Of a DNA stretch of 64,000 nt, positions 1 to 9,031 are shown piece by piece (the first letter of the stretch is position 1; each line of letters opens with the position of its first letter). Location of the stretch: assembly GCF_000423365.1 (NCBI RefSeq), contig NZ_AUHV01000003.1, positions 496,001 to 560,000 on the forward strand, in the 5' to 3' direction. The notes below the pieces were generated by a model. That model made no database searches and had not been told where the DNA came from. It saw only the letters and a list, made by a program, of their open reading frames with translations. This stretch comes from Maritalea myrionectae DSM 19524 (GTDB lineage: Bacteria > Pseudomonadota > Alphaproteobacteria > Rhizobiales > Devosiaceae). A program made the translations under genes and the position numbers.

Positions 1-25
1 GCAACTCGATCTAAAAGGTAATCAC

Positions 26-232
26 ATGGCCCACATCAACAGATTTTTCATCACCTTCGGCTTCTTGCTGTTTGGACTCTTCTTGTGGGTGCGCCTTTCC
101 GGCACATTTGGCGTGATCCTTTTTATCGTGTGCGGTTTGGTCGGCGCCATATTGGGCAACATTGTATTTCGCAAGCAGGCCTCGGACAAACAAGTCAAAG
201 AAGATCTGCAAAACCGTCTCGACAACGACTAA
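26..232 (+). CDS. Small membrane protein of unknown function
   Basis: A 68-residue protein with an AAAGG ribosome binding site seven bases before the ATG. Residues about 7-24 and 29-47 are strongly hydrophobic, suggesting two membrane helices. The tail (residues 48-68) is charged and ends in DND. I do not recognise a family. Nothing upstream is visible because the window begins here. A hairpin directly after the stop has its A-tract on the gene side and so serves the opposite strand. Small hydrophobic size, a good ribosome binding site and an intact frame support a real gene; the function is unknown. Confidence 0.6.
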   Translation: MAHINRFFITFGFLLFGLFLWVRLSGTFGVILFIVCGLVGAILGNIVFRKQASDKQVKEDLQNRLDND

Positions 233-258
233 AAAAGCGCGGCCCCGAAGGACCGCGC
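231..258 (-). terminator. Intrinsic terminator of the hyu/cupin operon
   Basis: GCGCGG (237-242) pairs with CCGCGC (253-258). Read on the minus strand the hairpin is followed by six T (positions 236-231), the normal form of a Rho-independent terminator. It lies about 35 bases past the stop of the glyoxalase/cupin gene that ends the minus-strand operon. Confidence 0.7.
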
Positions 259-294
259 CAACATGCTGCTGAAAGTTCGGCATGCGCTCAACTT

Positions 295-1425
295 TTAATC
301 TGCCGCCACTTCCGTTTCAAATTCTGACGGCAATGTGATTTCCAGCAGCTCACAATCGTCAGAACAATTGCGATAGGCCGCTTTCATAAAGGGCGGCACC
401 ACAAACGCATCGCCCGCCACCAGATCATAAGGCGCCTCGCCATCCACCATCAGGGTCATGCTGCCTTCTTTGACAAAGGTGAATAAAATATCGGTATTGT
501 GGCTGGTGCGCGGTGCCACTTCGCCTTTGATGGGCCGCGCCACTTGCACGCCGGCCACGCCTTTGGTCGCCGCGCCAATGCCCGTATCCCGCGCTTCAAA
601 CCCAGGAATGCGCCACGGCTTCCAAGTGGCTTCCGCCACTTTGTCATAGACAAATTTGGTGCCCTGCCATTCCCGATCCGGGTCGCCCTTGCCATTGGGC
701 AAGGTCATTTCGTGGTCGATGGTGGTCACATGGTCGGCAGGCACGCCGATTTCCACCACTTCCACGTTGTCCGATGCTTCCATCACGCGGTGGCGGATTT
801 CTGGCGGTTGGATCACGCAATCGCCTGCCGTCAGGCGAATTTTATCCCCCTGATCTTCGTAAAGCACATCGACCCAGCCGCGGTAGCAAAAGATCAACTG
901 AAAACCGACCGTGTGATAATGCACCATATCCGGCACCGGCCCACCATCGGGAATGCGGATGTGTGAGGCAATGATAGAGCCGCCCAACCGATCCGGGATC
1001 AAATCGCGATAGCGCATGCCCGCGCGGCCAATCACCCAGCTGTCACTATCCTTTAAGCGCCGCACCAAAAAGCTGTGTTGCGTTTCGGGCTGCACCAAAG
1101 GCGGGTTAGCATCGATAATTTCAATCTGAGTACCGTTGGGTGCAGTCAGTTTCGTTTGCCCGTTCGCAAACTTATCTGGATCATCGCAATTCAGGCGCAA
1201 ACTATGCACCGTGCTGGTCGCATCACGATCCAATCGGATGGACAAACCATGGCCAGAGATCACGGCCACGCTGGGGTCGTCTGCCGGAAAAATCTTATCC
1301 AGCCGGAAACCCAATCGCTTCAGGTAAAACGGCAAATCCTGTTTCAAATCATTGGTCGGCAGCACAATTTCTGCGCCCCGCACCAAATCCGGATTTGTAC
1401 TCAGTTCAGCATTTCGCGGATCCAT
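295..1425 (-). CDS. Glyoxalase-like/cupin fusion protein
   Basis: A 376-residue protein. The N-terminal part (about residues 15-115) resembles a glyoxalase/bleomycin-resistance fold: it opens with a RGAEIVLPTNDL strand and has a YLKRLGFRLD helix. The rest holds two cupin domains (about 160-245 and 290-370); the first has HYHTVGFQLIFCYRG and PPEIRHRV, the second ends with GDAFVVPPFMKAAY. Start chosen at ATG 1425 because GGGAGGAG sits eight bases upstream; an earlier in-frame ATG at 1452 would place this site inside the gene. Last gene of the hyuA-hyuB-regulator-SRPBCC operon. A ring-modifying or isomerising role on the operon's substrate is inference; the exact reaction cannot be read from the sequence. 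Confidence 0.75.
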   Translation of the reverse strand: MDPRNAELSTNPDLVRGAEIVLPTNDLKQDLPFYLKRLGFRLDKIFPADDPSVAVISGHGLSIRLDRDATSTVHSLRLNCDDPDKFANGQTKLTAPNGTQIEIIDANPPLVQPETQHSFLVRRLKDSDSWVIGRAGMRYRDLIPDRLGGSIIASHIRIPDGGPVPDMVHYHTVGFQLIFCYRGWVDVLYEDQGDKIRLTAGDCVIQPPEIRHRVMEASDNVEVVEIGVPADHVTTIDHEMTLPNGKGDPDREWQGTKFVYDKVAEATWKPWRIPGFEARDTGIGAATKGVAGVQVARPIKGEVAPRTSHNTDILFTFVKEGSMTLMVDGEAPYDLVAGDAFVVPPFMKAAYRNCSDDCELLEITLPSEFETEVAAD

Positions 1426-1438
1426 GACCATCTCCTCC

Positions 1439-1870
1439 CTATTGATGTTCAAGGCGCGCTTTGACCAGCATCACCTCGGTCTCATGGCATGTTTTGAGCT
1501 TGTACCAGCGGAAATCGTCCATATCGGCCTGTCGCCACACCATCAGCGAAAAAACGCTCTGGTCAGCGCTAAGGCCCATGGTCGGGCCGGGCAAAATGCG
1601 CGCACTGATCCGGGCTGTAAACGGCCCGGTTTCCGTGGCAGATAGCAAATAATGCACCATATGAAACGCGGGCTCATAGCCGACTTTGACGAAGATTTCG
1701 CCACCATCAAAAAGGCTTTTGCCTTTGGTGACACCATCGCCAAGCGTTTCAATCTCCCATGTGCCGAAGGTCCACTGGTCCAGATTTTGCGGCGATGCCA
1801 CAAAATCCACCACCTTGTCATGGGGCGCATCAATCACGATGGAGGTGATATGGCTATCAAGAATGCTCAT
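1439..1870 (-). CDS. SRPBCC-fold protein
   Basis: A 143-residue protein with the START/Bet v1-like pattern: an N-terminal strand (ITSIVIDAPHDKVVDFVASP), a tryptophan-containing helix, then alternating strands. SRPBCC proteins bind hydrophobic or aromatic ligands in a deep cavity and may act as cyclases, dehydratases or binding proteins. Start placed at the ATG that overlaps the end of the upstream regulator by 14 bases (ATGAGCATTCTTGA), so the two are probably translationally coupled; an in-frame ATG 27 bases further upstream is possible. Its place inside a hydantoinase-type operon suggests a role with the same, probably aromatic, substrate. No specific function can be assigned. Confidence 0.7.
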   Translation of the reverse strand: MSILDSHITSIVIDAPHDKVVDFVASPQNLDQWTFGTWEIETLGDGVTKGKSLFDGGEIFVKVGYEPAFHMVHYLLSATETGPFTARISARILPGPTMGLSADQSVFSLMVWRQADMDDFRWYKLKTCHETEVMLVKARLEHQ

Positions 1871-2480
1871 TGATAAAGCCTTCTGATTTGCCATCAATAT
1901 TGGTCACCACCAAAATCTTTGCGGGGCCATCGCCCCCTGCCACATAGGCATGGGCCATGCTGCCATCAAAATAAATGCTGTCGCCTTGATTGAGCAAAGT
2001 GGGGGAATAAAAATCCGTATAAAGGATCAACTGCCCTTCCAGCACATATAAGAACTCTTCGCCCGCATGGCTGGCCAAACCGCCTGCTTCCTCAAGCGAG
2101 CGCTTGGTGACCGTATTCACCGCCGGGTGCATCTTTTTATTTGCCAAATCGGTGGACAGCACTTCCGCCACATATCGCGCGGTTTCAATGGGCGGCTGCT
2201 CGCCTGCCCGCGAAATCGAGCGTACGCCCGTGCGCATGGGTTGCGCCGCCGCCTCAAAAAAGGCCGTGATGTCCACATCCAGCGCCTGGCTGAGAATGTA
2301 GAGATTGTGCGCACTCACCGGCGTTTGCTCATTTTCCACCCGCGACAAAGTCGCCTCAGAAATGCTGGTGATGCGCGCCAATTCGCTCAGCGAATATTTC
2401 TTGGCTTTGCGGAAGGCTTTCACCTGCGCACCGACTTTCAAATCCTCAAAATTTGGCCTGCGTGATGGGTCAGTCGCCAT
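1857..2480 (-). CDS. XRE-family regulator with C-terminal cupin domain
   Basis: A 207-residue protein: a helix-turn-helix of the XRE type (about residues 17-72, with SLSELARITSISEATLSRVE) and a cupin sensor domain (about 135-200, with SHAGEEFLYVLEGQL and GDSIYFDGSMAH). Proteins with this layout typically repress catabolic or amino-acid-related genes and bind a small ligand in the cupin. It overlaps the end of hyuB by 11 bases and is thus encoded in the operon it probably controls. The likely target is the 284-base divergent region between hyuA and the kynureninase gene, which holds several TTCAA/TTGAA repeats. Confidence 0.85.
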   Translation of the reverse strand: MATDPSRRPNFEDLKVGAQVKAFRKAKKYSLSELARITSISEATLSRVENEQTPVSAHNLYILSQALDVDITAFFEAAAQPMRTGVRSISRAGEQPPIETARYVAEVLSTDLANKKMHPAVNTVTKRSLEEAGGLASHAGEEFLYVLEGQLILYTDFYSPTLLNQGDSIYFDGSMAHAYVAGGDGPAKILVVTNIDGKSEGFINEHS

Positions 2481-4077
2481 TCTTTTGCTCCTTTACGTCC
2501 GGGTGGCCGAATCCGCCACCGCCGGGCAATTCTACCACCAGGCTGTCGCCTGCGGGAACCAGATGAATGCCTTTGCCCTTCAAAGCTGGCCCTGTGCCCA
2601 AATAGGCTTTGCCCAACGCGCCGGGCTCGCCGCCTTCGCGCCCCGCTGCCGCATTGTTCAGCCGATCAAATGTGGCCGCTGAAATGGTGAAAGGGGCCGC
2701 CTCGCGGTTCGCCACTTCAATCACTTGCCCATGGCCGCCGCGATATTTGCCCTTGCCGCCACTGTCGCGCAAAATTCGTTTGCGCTTGAACCATAATGGA
2801 CACTGGCTTTCGGTGATCTCCACCGGAATAGACCCCACGCCCGACGGAAACGCCATCGCGTTTAACCCGTCCTTGCCCGGCCGCCCACCAATGCCGCCGA
2901 TGGCTACATTCATCACATTGAAGCGGCTCGTGCCCTTCAGCAAGCTTGGCAGTGCATGGCCGTGGGCAGAGGCCATCGCCAACACCCAAATGCTGCCCGC
3001 GCTTTCCGCCTGAACCCGGTTCGGCAACGCCTGCGCGAGGCAACCAAACACTGCATCAGGCAGCATTTGGCCGATCACATGGCGGGCCGTAACCGGGCTG
3101 GGAGATACCGGGTCGACGCAAGTCCCCGGTTCGCTAATAAGATCAAAACACCCCAGTGAGCCTGCATTATTCGGCACATCAGGCGCGATCACTGCTTTCA
3201 GCCCAAACACCACATAGGCTTGGCTATAGGTGCGCGGCGAGTTGATCCCATAATTAGACGCAGGTGAACTGCCCGACAGATCAATGGTGATCTGATCCCC
3301 TTCCACCCGCAATTCGGTTTTAATGGTGATCGGGCTTTCATACCCATCCAATGGCAAATCATAATGATAGACACCATCCGGCACCGCGCGGATCGCCTTT
3401 TGTGTCGCCGCTTTGGACGTCTCCAATATATGCGCCGCCAAATCGTCCAACCCGTCGATCTGAAATTCTTCCATCATCTCGACCAGCCGATTGACGCCCG
3501 TATCATTTGCGCTGATAAGCGACATCAAATCGCCGCGCACTTCCACCGGATTGCGCGTATTGGCCAAGATCACGCTGAGCAAATCTTCATTGAGCTGCCC
3601 CTCGCGCCGCAAATACATATGCGGCACCAAAGTGCCCTCTTCATATATGGACGTCGCATCGGCGGAGAACCCGACGCCACCCACATCAATCACATGGCAG
3701 GTGGAGGCGAAAAGCCCGATCGCTTTGCCGTTGTAAAAAGCAGGTGTCACCACCACAAAGTCAAACAAATGCCCGGTGCCCATCCATGGGTCATTGCTCA
3801 CCAACACGTCGCCAGGTTTCAGCGTTTCAATGGGAAAGCGCTCCAAGAAATGCACCACCGCATTGGCCATGGTGTTCACATGCCCCGGCGTGCCCGTCAC
3901 CGCTTGCGCCAACATCGCCCCGCTCAAATCATAGACCCCGGCAGACAGATCCCCCGCCTCCCGCGCCACCGCACCAAAGGCCGTGCGCAACAAGGATTGC
4001 GCCTGCTCTTCCACCACAGAAATCAGGCGGTTCCACATCACTTGGGTGCGAATAGCGTCATGAGCGTTCTGGCGCAT
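2470..4077 (-). CDS. Hydantoinase B / oxoprolinase subunit B family protein
   Basis: A 535-residue protein with the features of HyuB: GVYDLSGAMLAQ, SNDPWMGTGHLFDFVVVTP, and near the end FKRKRILRDSGGKGKYRGGHGQ and LPGGGGFGHP. In this family the A and B subunits together carry out ATP-dependent opening or carboxylation of cyclic amides or ketones (hydantoins, 5-oxoproline, acetophenone, oxindole-type lactams). The start codon overlaps the stop of the A subunit by one base, so the pair is coupled. Length is normal. The specific substrate is not shown; the kynureninase and indolepyruvate oxidoreductase genes across the divergent promoter point to an aromatic lactam. Confidence 0.88.
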   Translation of the reverse strand: MRQNAHDAIRTQVMWNRLISVVEEQAQSLLRTAFGAVAREAGDLSAGVYDLSGAMLAQAVTGTPGHVNTMANAVVHFLERFPIETLKPGDVLVSNDPWMGTGHLFDFVVVTPAFYNGKAIGLFASTCHVIDVGGVGFSADATSIYEEGTLVPHMYLRREGQLNEDLLSVILANTRNPVEVRGDLMSLISANDTGVNRLVEMMEEFQIDGLDDLAAHILETSKAATQKAIRAVPDGVYHYDLPLDGYESPITIKTELRVEGDQITIDLSGSSPASNYGINSPRTYSQAYVVFGLKAVIAPDVPNNAGSLGCFDLISEPGTCVDPVSPSPVTARHVIGQMLPDAVFGCLAQALPNRVQAESAGSIWVLAMASAHGHALPSLLKGTSRFNVMNVAIGGIGGRPGKDGLNAMAFPSGVGSIPVEITESQCPLWFKRKRILRDSGGKGKYRGGHGQVIEVANREAAPFTISAATFDRLNNAAAGREGGEPGALGKAYLGTGPALKGKGIHLVPAGDSLVVELPGGGGFGHPDVKEQKNGD

Positions 4078-6170
4078 TAGACAGCCTCCTTGCGGGTCAA
4101 AATGATGTAGCTATGGGCATCAATCTCTGCGTCAAATTGCGAGGTGACAATGGTTGAAGTCTCATGCTCAGCGATGATGGCAGGACCGGAAATCTTTGCA
4201 CCCACTGGCAAGTCAAACCGCCAATAAACAGGTGTGTCCAACATCGCGCCCTGCGCCCCGTCAAACAATTCGCGATGGCTGCGCGGCGCGATCTCAGTCG
4301 CTTCGCCCTCACCGAATGTGGGTGACACGCCATCATCAATTTCGCACAATACGGTTACAGACCAGGTGACGATCTCGCTCGGCACATTGTCCAGGGTCAC
4401 GCCATAAATGGCGCGATATTGCGTTTCAAACTGATCGTGAATCCATTGGGCATCGGCAGCATCAAGCGTGCCTTCCGGCAAAGTGATTTGCAGTTCATGC
4501 CCCTGCCCTTGATAGCGGATATCCACGACACGTTGCACCTGCACTCTGCGGTCGCCTGCGGCAGGGCGCACAATATCGCCCGCCTCGCGTGCCATATCTT
4601 CAAGCATCTCATTGGCGCGTTTCATATCCGGATGGTCCAGCACCATAGGAAAGCTGCGCGTCACTTCATAGGAAATCGGCGCCCGCAAAAAGCCGATGGC
4701 CGAGCCAACGCCCGCTCCGGCAGGCACAATCATTTTGTCGATCGACAGTTTTTCCGCCAAGCGGCAAAGGTGGAGTGGTGCCCCGCCGCCAAAGGCGATC
4801 ATGGTGCTGGCGGCAATGTCGCGCCCGCGCTCAATGGCGTGCACCCGCGCCGCATTGGCCATGTTCTCTTCCACAATTTCCACCACGCCAGCGGCTGGCC
4901 AAAATTCGTCTAGTCCCAAAGGCGCACCAATCTGTTGCCTCAACGCGTCCTGCGCTGCATCCGGATAAAGCGGCAGCTTGCCGCCTGCGAAATAGGCCGG
5001 ATCAATCTTGCCGAGCACCAAATTAGCATCGGTCACCGTCGCCAACTCACCGCCACGGCCATAGCTGACTGGACCGGGTTCAGACCCTGCGCTATCCGGC
5101 CCGACCTTGATCCGCTGCATCGCATCGATCCGCGCGATGGACCCACCACCTGCGCCAATCTCCACCATTTCGATCACCGGGATACGCACGGGCCAGCCGG
5201 ACCCTTTTGTGTCGCGATAGGTGCGGGCAATTTCGAAATGCCGCGCCCGTTCGGGCACCGCGCCAGCGATCAGACAAATCTTGGCCGTTGTGCCGCCCAT
5301 ATCGAACGACAATACATTGTCCAAATCACATTGCTTTGCGATATGGCTGGCCAAGATCGCGCCACCTGCCGGGCCGGATTCCACCAACCGAATGGGAAAC
5401 CGCGCCGCGCTCTCCAGGGTGGTGAGGCCACCGCCGGACATCATCAAAAATAACGGCGCATCAATGCCAAGCTCAGAAAGCTCTTTCGCCAACCGCGTGA
5501 GATAGCCTTCGATCAGCGGCCGCACAGACGCGTTGGCGCATGTGGTGGAGAAGCGCTCATATTCGCGGATTTCAGGGCAAACTTCATGGGAGACACAAAT
5601 GGTCACCCCTTCGCCCAGCTCGCGCCGCACGATGTCGCGGGCGCGCTTTTCATGTTCGCTATGGGCATAGGCATGCAAGAAGCCAATGGCCACTGCCTCA
5701 ACTTGCGCGGCACGCAGTTCAGCACAGATATTGACCAATTCGTCTTCATCGAGCGCCGCCAACACATCGCCATCTTGCGCCAACCGTTCGGTTACCCCGA
5801 AACGCAGTGCGGCAGGCACAATGGCGGGTGGCATATCGATCATCAAATCATAATGGTCAAAGCGCTTTTCGTAACCCAGCTCCAACACATCTTCGAAACC
5901 TTTGGTGGTGATCAGTGCCGTTTTCGCCACTTTGCGTTCAATCAGCGCGTTTGTCGCCAGGGTGGTGCCATGTACAAAGACGTCAATATCAGCGGGATCG
6001 ACCTGTGCCTCTTCCAGCACCACGCGCACACCATCCAACAGGCCCAATTCAGGATTTTGAACATTGGTCAGCACTTTAACGCTATGGCGCACATCGCCCA
6101 GCTCCAGCACCACATCAGTAAAAGTGCCACCAATATCTACCGCCAGTCGGACAGATTTATCGCCTCGCAT
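4077..6170 (-). CDS. Hydantoinase A / oxoprolinase subunit A family protein
   Basis: A 697-residue protein with the ASKHA-type ATP-binding motifs of HyuA: LAVDIGGTFTDVV at the N-terminus, GTTLATNALIERKVAKTALI, SGPAGGAILAS and FDMGGTTAKICLI. It is the ATPase subunit partnering the downstream B subunit. First gene of the minus-strand operon, transcribed from the region shared with the kynureninase gene. A leader of about 280 AT-rich bases precedes it. Family assignment is firm. Whether it acts on hydantoin, oxoproline or an oxindole-like lactam is open. Confidence 0.9.
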   Translation of the reverse strand: MRGDKSVRLAVDIGGTFTDVVLELGDVRHSVKVLTNVQNPELGLLDGVRVVLEEAQVDPADIDVFVHGTTLATNALIERKVAKTALITTKGFEDVLELGYEKRFDHYDLMIDMPPAIVPAALRFGVTERLAQDGDVLAALDEDELVNICAELRAAQVEAVAIGFLHAYAHSEHEKRARDIVRRELGEGVTICVSHEVCPEIREYERFSTTCANASVRPLIEGYLTRLAKELSELGIDAPLFLMMSGGGLTTLESAARFPIRLVESGPAGGAILASHIAKQCDLDNVLSFDMGGTTAKICLIAGAVPERARHFEIARTYRDTKGSGWPVRIPVIEMVEIGAGGGSIARIDAMQRIKVGPDSAGSEPGPVSYGRGGELATVTDANLVLGKIDPAYFAGGKLPLYPDAAQDALRQQIGAPLGLDEFWPAAGVVEIVEENMANAARVHAIERGRDIAASTMIAFGGGAPLHLCRLAEKLSIDKMIVPAGAGVGSAIGFLRAPISYEVTRSFPMVLDHPDMKRANEMLEDMAREAGDIVRPAAGDRRVQVQRVVDIRYQGQGHELQITLPEGTLDAADAQWIHDQFETQYRAIYGVTLDNVPSEIVTWSVTVLCEIDDGVSPTFGEGEATEIAPRSHRELFDGAQGAMLDTPVYWRFDLPVGAKISGPAIIAEHETSTIVTSQFDAEIDAHSYIILTRKEAV

Positions 6171-6224
6171 ATGCGCCTCTTCCTCCTGAGTAGCCGCAAT
6201 TCAAGCCGCTACTCACCCTGCTCG

Positions 6225-6331
6225 TTCAATATATTTCATATTTGAAAGATTTTGCTATTGCAACAGCAAAATTGGCGAATTCACGTTGTTCACATTCATA
6301 TGCGACAATCTGTCAATATATAACATATTGA
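6225..6331. promoter_or_regulatory. Divergent control region with inverted repeats (hyuA / kynU)
   Basis: The 284-base region 6171-6454 between the two operons is AT-rich. It holds a TTCAA...TTGAA repeat (6225-6229 and 6242-6246) and a perfect TCAATAT-N5-ATATTGA inverted repeat (6313-6319 and 6325-6331). A TTGACA box lies at 6401-6406 but I could not place a convincing -10 element for it. These repeats are candidate binding sites for the operon-encoded XRE/cupin regulator; that link is inference. Confidence 0.4.
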
Positions 6332-6454
6332 AATAAAACATTATTTTCAAATGACATGTATTTTATGTTTAAAATTATTTGCTCCATATGTGAAATTCAG
6401 TTGACAGGTTATTTCAAGTATGAAACTTTTTTAGACAAGGGGAGCGAGAGAGAA

Positions 6455-7693
6455 ATGCAAGATTTGTCTGAATTGACACAACGCGCATCAGAATTGGACA
6501 GCAAAGATCCAATCGCGCAAATTGTTGAAGAATATGAGCAGGCCGAGGGCTGGATATTCTTTGACTCAAATTCTGTCGGCCCCGTACCCAAAACGGCCCG
6601 CAATGCTGCCAATGCGTTAATTGACGATTGGATTGCCCTGCGTCGGCGTGGGTGGGCAGAGCGCGACTGGGTGGACATGCCCGCCATTCTCGGTGACCAA
6701 TTGTCGCCCATGATTGGCGCAGAAAAAGGCACAACGGTCGTTTGCGACAACACCACCATCAATCTATATAAGGCGATCGGCCACGCTCTTGCGATCAATC
6801 AGGACCGCACCATCATCCTGACGCAAAAGGACAATTTCCCCACCGACATTCATGTGGTGCAAGGCTTTGAGCGCGCCAATCCAAATCTTGAAGTGCGCTA
6901 TGTGGAAACCGAAGAAGAGGCACTTGCCGCGCTTTCAGATGACGTGGCGGTGTGCACCTTTAGCCATGTCGGCTATAAGTCTGGCCAACGCTGGGACATG
7001 GACAAGTTCAACAAGGCCGCGCAGGCCCTTGGCGTCCTTACGGTGTGGGACGTGTCCCATTCCGCAGGTGCTGTGCCCGTATGGGCACGCGAAAGCAATG
7101 CAGATTACATTGTCGGCTGCGGCTACAAATATCTCAGCACCGGCCCCGGCGGCCCAGCCTTTATCTATGTGCGGCCAGACCTGAGCGAAAAGGCTTGGCC
7201 ACCTGTTTGTGGCTGGATGGGACATGCTGATATTTACGCTTTTGCGGGAGATTATGAGCCACATGGCAGCATCAAACGTTTCATATCTGGAACGCCGATG
7301 GTGGGCGCCAATCAGATCGCCCATTGTGCCGCCCAGATTTATCAAAAATATGCCCCCAAAGACATTTGGGCGCGGCATGAAAGCCTGAGCAATTTCTTTA
7401 TCGATGCCCTGCAACAATCCTGTGGCGACCTCGGCGTCGAAATTGCCTCCCCCCTCAATTATGATCAACGGGGCGGTCACGTAACCTTTAAGGCCCCCGG
7501 CGCGGGCCATGTGGTGGAAGCGTTGATTGACGCGAAAGTCGTCTCATCCTTCCGCAAGCCTGACGCCATTCGATTTGGTTTGAGCCCGGTCTCACTTACC
7601 CACGCGCAAATCGCGGAGGCGGTAGGTCGGCTTCAAAAAATCCTCAAAGAGGAGATCTGGCGGGATCCGAAATACGCAAATGTCTCCGTTTAA
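6455..7693 (+). CDS. kynU: Kynureninase-like PLP enzyme
   Basis: A 412-residue fold-type I PLP enzyme. Kynureninase hallmarks are NFPTD (127-131), WDVSHSAGA around Asp199, and the Schiff-base lysine Lys225 in GCGYKYLSTGPGGPAF. Kynureninase hydrolyses L-kynurenine to anthranilate and alanine. Start set at ATG 6455, which follows an AAGGGGAG site; the 33 residues encoded upstream in frame are not family-like. It opens an operon with a branched-chain-type amino acid importer and indolepyruvate ferredoxin oxidoreductase. No kynurenine formamidase, tryptophan dioxygenase or anthranilate dioxygenase is in the window, so the enzyme may use imported kynurenine or a related aryl-keto amino acid. Confidence 0.8.
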   Translation: MQDLSELTQRASELDSKDPIAQIVEEYEQAEGWIFFDSNSVGPVPKTARNAANALIDDWIALRRRGWAERDWVDMPAILGDQLSPMIGAEKGTTVVCDNTTINLYKAIGHALAINQDRTIILTQKDNFPTDIHVVQGFERANPNLEVRYVETEEEALAALSDDVAVCTFSHVGYKSGQRWDMDKFNKAAQALGVLTVWDVSHSAGAVPVWARESNADYIVGCGYKYLSTGPGGPAFIYVRPDLSEKAWPPVCGWMGHADIYAFAGDYEPHGSIKRFISGTPMVGANQIAHCAAQIYQKYAPKDIWARHESLSNFFIDALQQSCGDLGVEIASPLNYDQRGGHVTFKAPGAGHVVEALIDAKVVSSFRKPDAIRFGLSPVSLTHAQIAEAVGRLQKILKEEIWRDPKYANVSV

Positions 7694-7761
7694 TCCGCGC
7701 GCGCTGCAATAAAAAGAATAAAGCGCAGGATTTATGGAGAGCATCAAAAGGGAGAAGAACA

Positions 7762-8970
7762 TTGAAAAAACCAATTTTGGCCGTTGCTTTATCGGCTCTA
7801 CTTGCAGCTCAGGCAGGCTTTGCCGCGGCTGAAGACGTAAAAGTTGGCACCATTATGGGCATCACTGGCCCGCTGGCTAACTTTATTCCACCTATTTTGA
7901 ACGCAGCCAAACTGGCCGAAGCCGATGTGAATGCTGGCGGCGGCATTTTGGGCGGCGGCAATTTTGAACTGGTTGTTGCTGACGGTCAGGCGGCGGCTCA
8001 ACCATCAGTTGATGCGGCCACCAAGCTGGTGAACCTTGAAAATGTGGCGGCCGTGATGGGTGCCCTGTCTTCAGGCGCCACCATCGCCGCAGCCAACGCT
8101 GTGACCATTCCAAATGGTGTGTTGCAAGTTTCACCAACCGCCACCTCACCATCGATGACCGACATGGATGATGGCGATTTCCTTTATCGGATCGTCCCCA
8201 GCGACAACTATCAGGGCGAAGTGCTCGCCAAGATTGTGCTCGACGAAGGCATCGACCGCGTCGCGGTGGCCTATGTGAACAATGACTATGGCGTGGGCAT
8301 TGCCGGCACCTTCAAAGAAAACTTTGAAAAGCTGGGCGGCACCATCACGGGTTACGAAAAGCACGAAGATAAGAAAAACTCTTATCGCGGCGAGCTGGCC
8401 ACCTTGGCCAATGGCGACCCACAAGCGCTTGTTTTGATTGCCTATGCGGGCGGCAGTGGCGCGAAAATCGTCAAGCAGTCGCTTGAAGCTGGCCTGTTTG
8501 ACCGCTTTATCGGCACAGATGGTCTGCGCGATGATTTGTTGATCGAACAAGTTGGCCCAGAAGCCTTGGCCACTTCCTTCTTCTCAGCACCAACATCACC
8601 AGCAGAAAACCCTGCGGGCGAAGCGCTGCACACGCGCTTTGATGAAGTGTATGGCGAAGGCTCAGACAAGCCATTTGTTGACCAATCCTATGACGCCACC
8701 ATGCTGATCGCTTTGGCGATTGAAAAAGCAGGCTCCACAGACCGCACCGCCATTAAAGACGCGCTGCGCTTTGTGGCCAACGCGCCGGGCGAAATCGTAG
8801 GCCCAGGCGAATGGGAAAAAGCTGTGAAGCTTTTGGCTGAAGGCAAAGACATCAACTATGAAGGCGCCGCGGGCAGCCATGAATTTGACGAAAACGGCGA
8901 CGTTGCCGGCTTTATCGGCAAATTCGTAGTGGATGGCGACAGCTACAAGCAAGTCGCAATCTTTGAATAG
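7762..8970 (+). CDS. Periplasmic substrate-binding protein, LivK type
   Basis: A 402-residue lipid-free binding protein with a signal peptide (MKKPILAVALSALLAAQAGF, cleavage near AAA-ED). It has the type I periplasmic fold of the branched-chain amino acid family: VKVGTIMGITGPLA at the mature N-terminus and VAYVNNDYGVGIAGTFKENF in the middle. The frame opens with TTG (7762-7764), preceded by an AAGGGAG site seven bases away. It captures the substrate for the LivGFHM importer encoded next. Proteins of this group bind many amino acids, amides and aromatic acids, so the ligand is not certain; genomic context favours an aromatic amino compound. A strong hairpin follows the gene. Confidence 0.88.
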   Translation: MKKPILAVALSALLAAQAGFAAAEDVKVGTIMGITGPLANFIPPILNAAKLAEADVNAGGGILGGGNFELVVADGQAAAQPSVDAATKLVNLENVAAVMGALSSGATIAAANAVTIPNGVLQVSPTATSPSMTDMDDGDFLYRIVPSDNYQGEVLAKIVLDEGIDRVAVAYVNNDYGVGIAGTFKENFEKLGGTITGYEKHEDKKNSYRGELATLANGDPQALVLIAYAGGSGAKIVKQSLEAGLFDRFIGTDGLRDDLLIEQVGPEALATSFFSAPTSPAENPAGEALHTRFDEVYGEGSDKPFVDQSYDATMLIALAIEKAGSTDRTAIKDALRFVANAPGEIVGPGEWEKAVKLLAEGKDINYEGAAGSHEFDENGDVAGFIGKFVVDGDSYKQVAIFE

Positions 8971-8982
8971 TCAAACGCTTTG

Positions 8983-9011
8983 GTGCTCGCGGCCCCCTCT
9001 GCCGCGAGCAC
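8983..9011 (+). other. Intercistronic stem-loop after the binding-protein gene
   Basis: An 11-bp perfect stem (8983-8993 with 9001-9011, loop CCCCTCT) with no T-run. Such hairpins after binding-protein genes commonly protect the upstream mRNA or lower downstream expression, giving an excess of binding protein over membrane components. Confidence 0.6.
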
Positions 9012-9031
9012 GCTAAGGTCAGGACACATCC

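Noticed and set aside
3364-4080. Long plus-strand frame of 238 codons opposite hyuB
   Set aside because: It lies entirely antisense to a well-supported hydantoinase B gene, is rich in His, Arg and Gln as expected for a shadow frame, and has no family-like motif.
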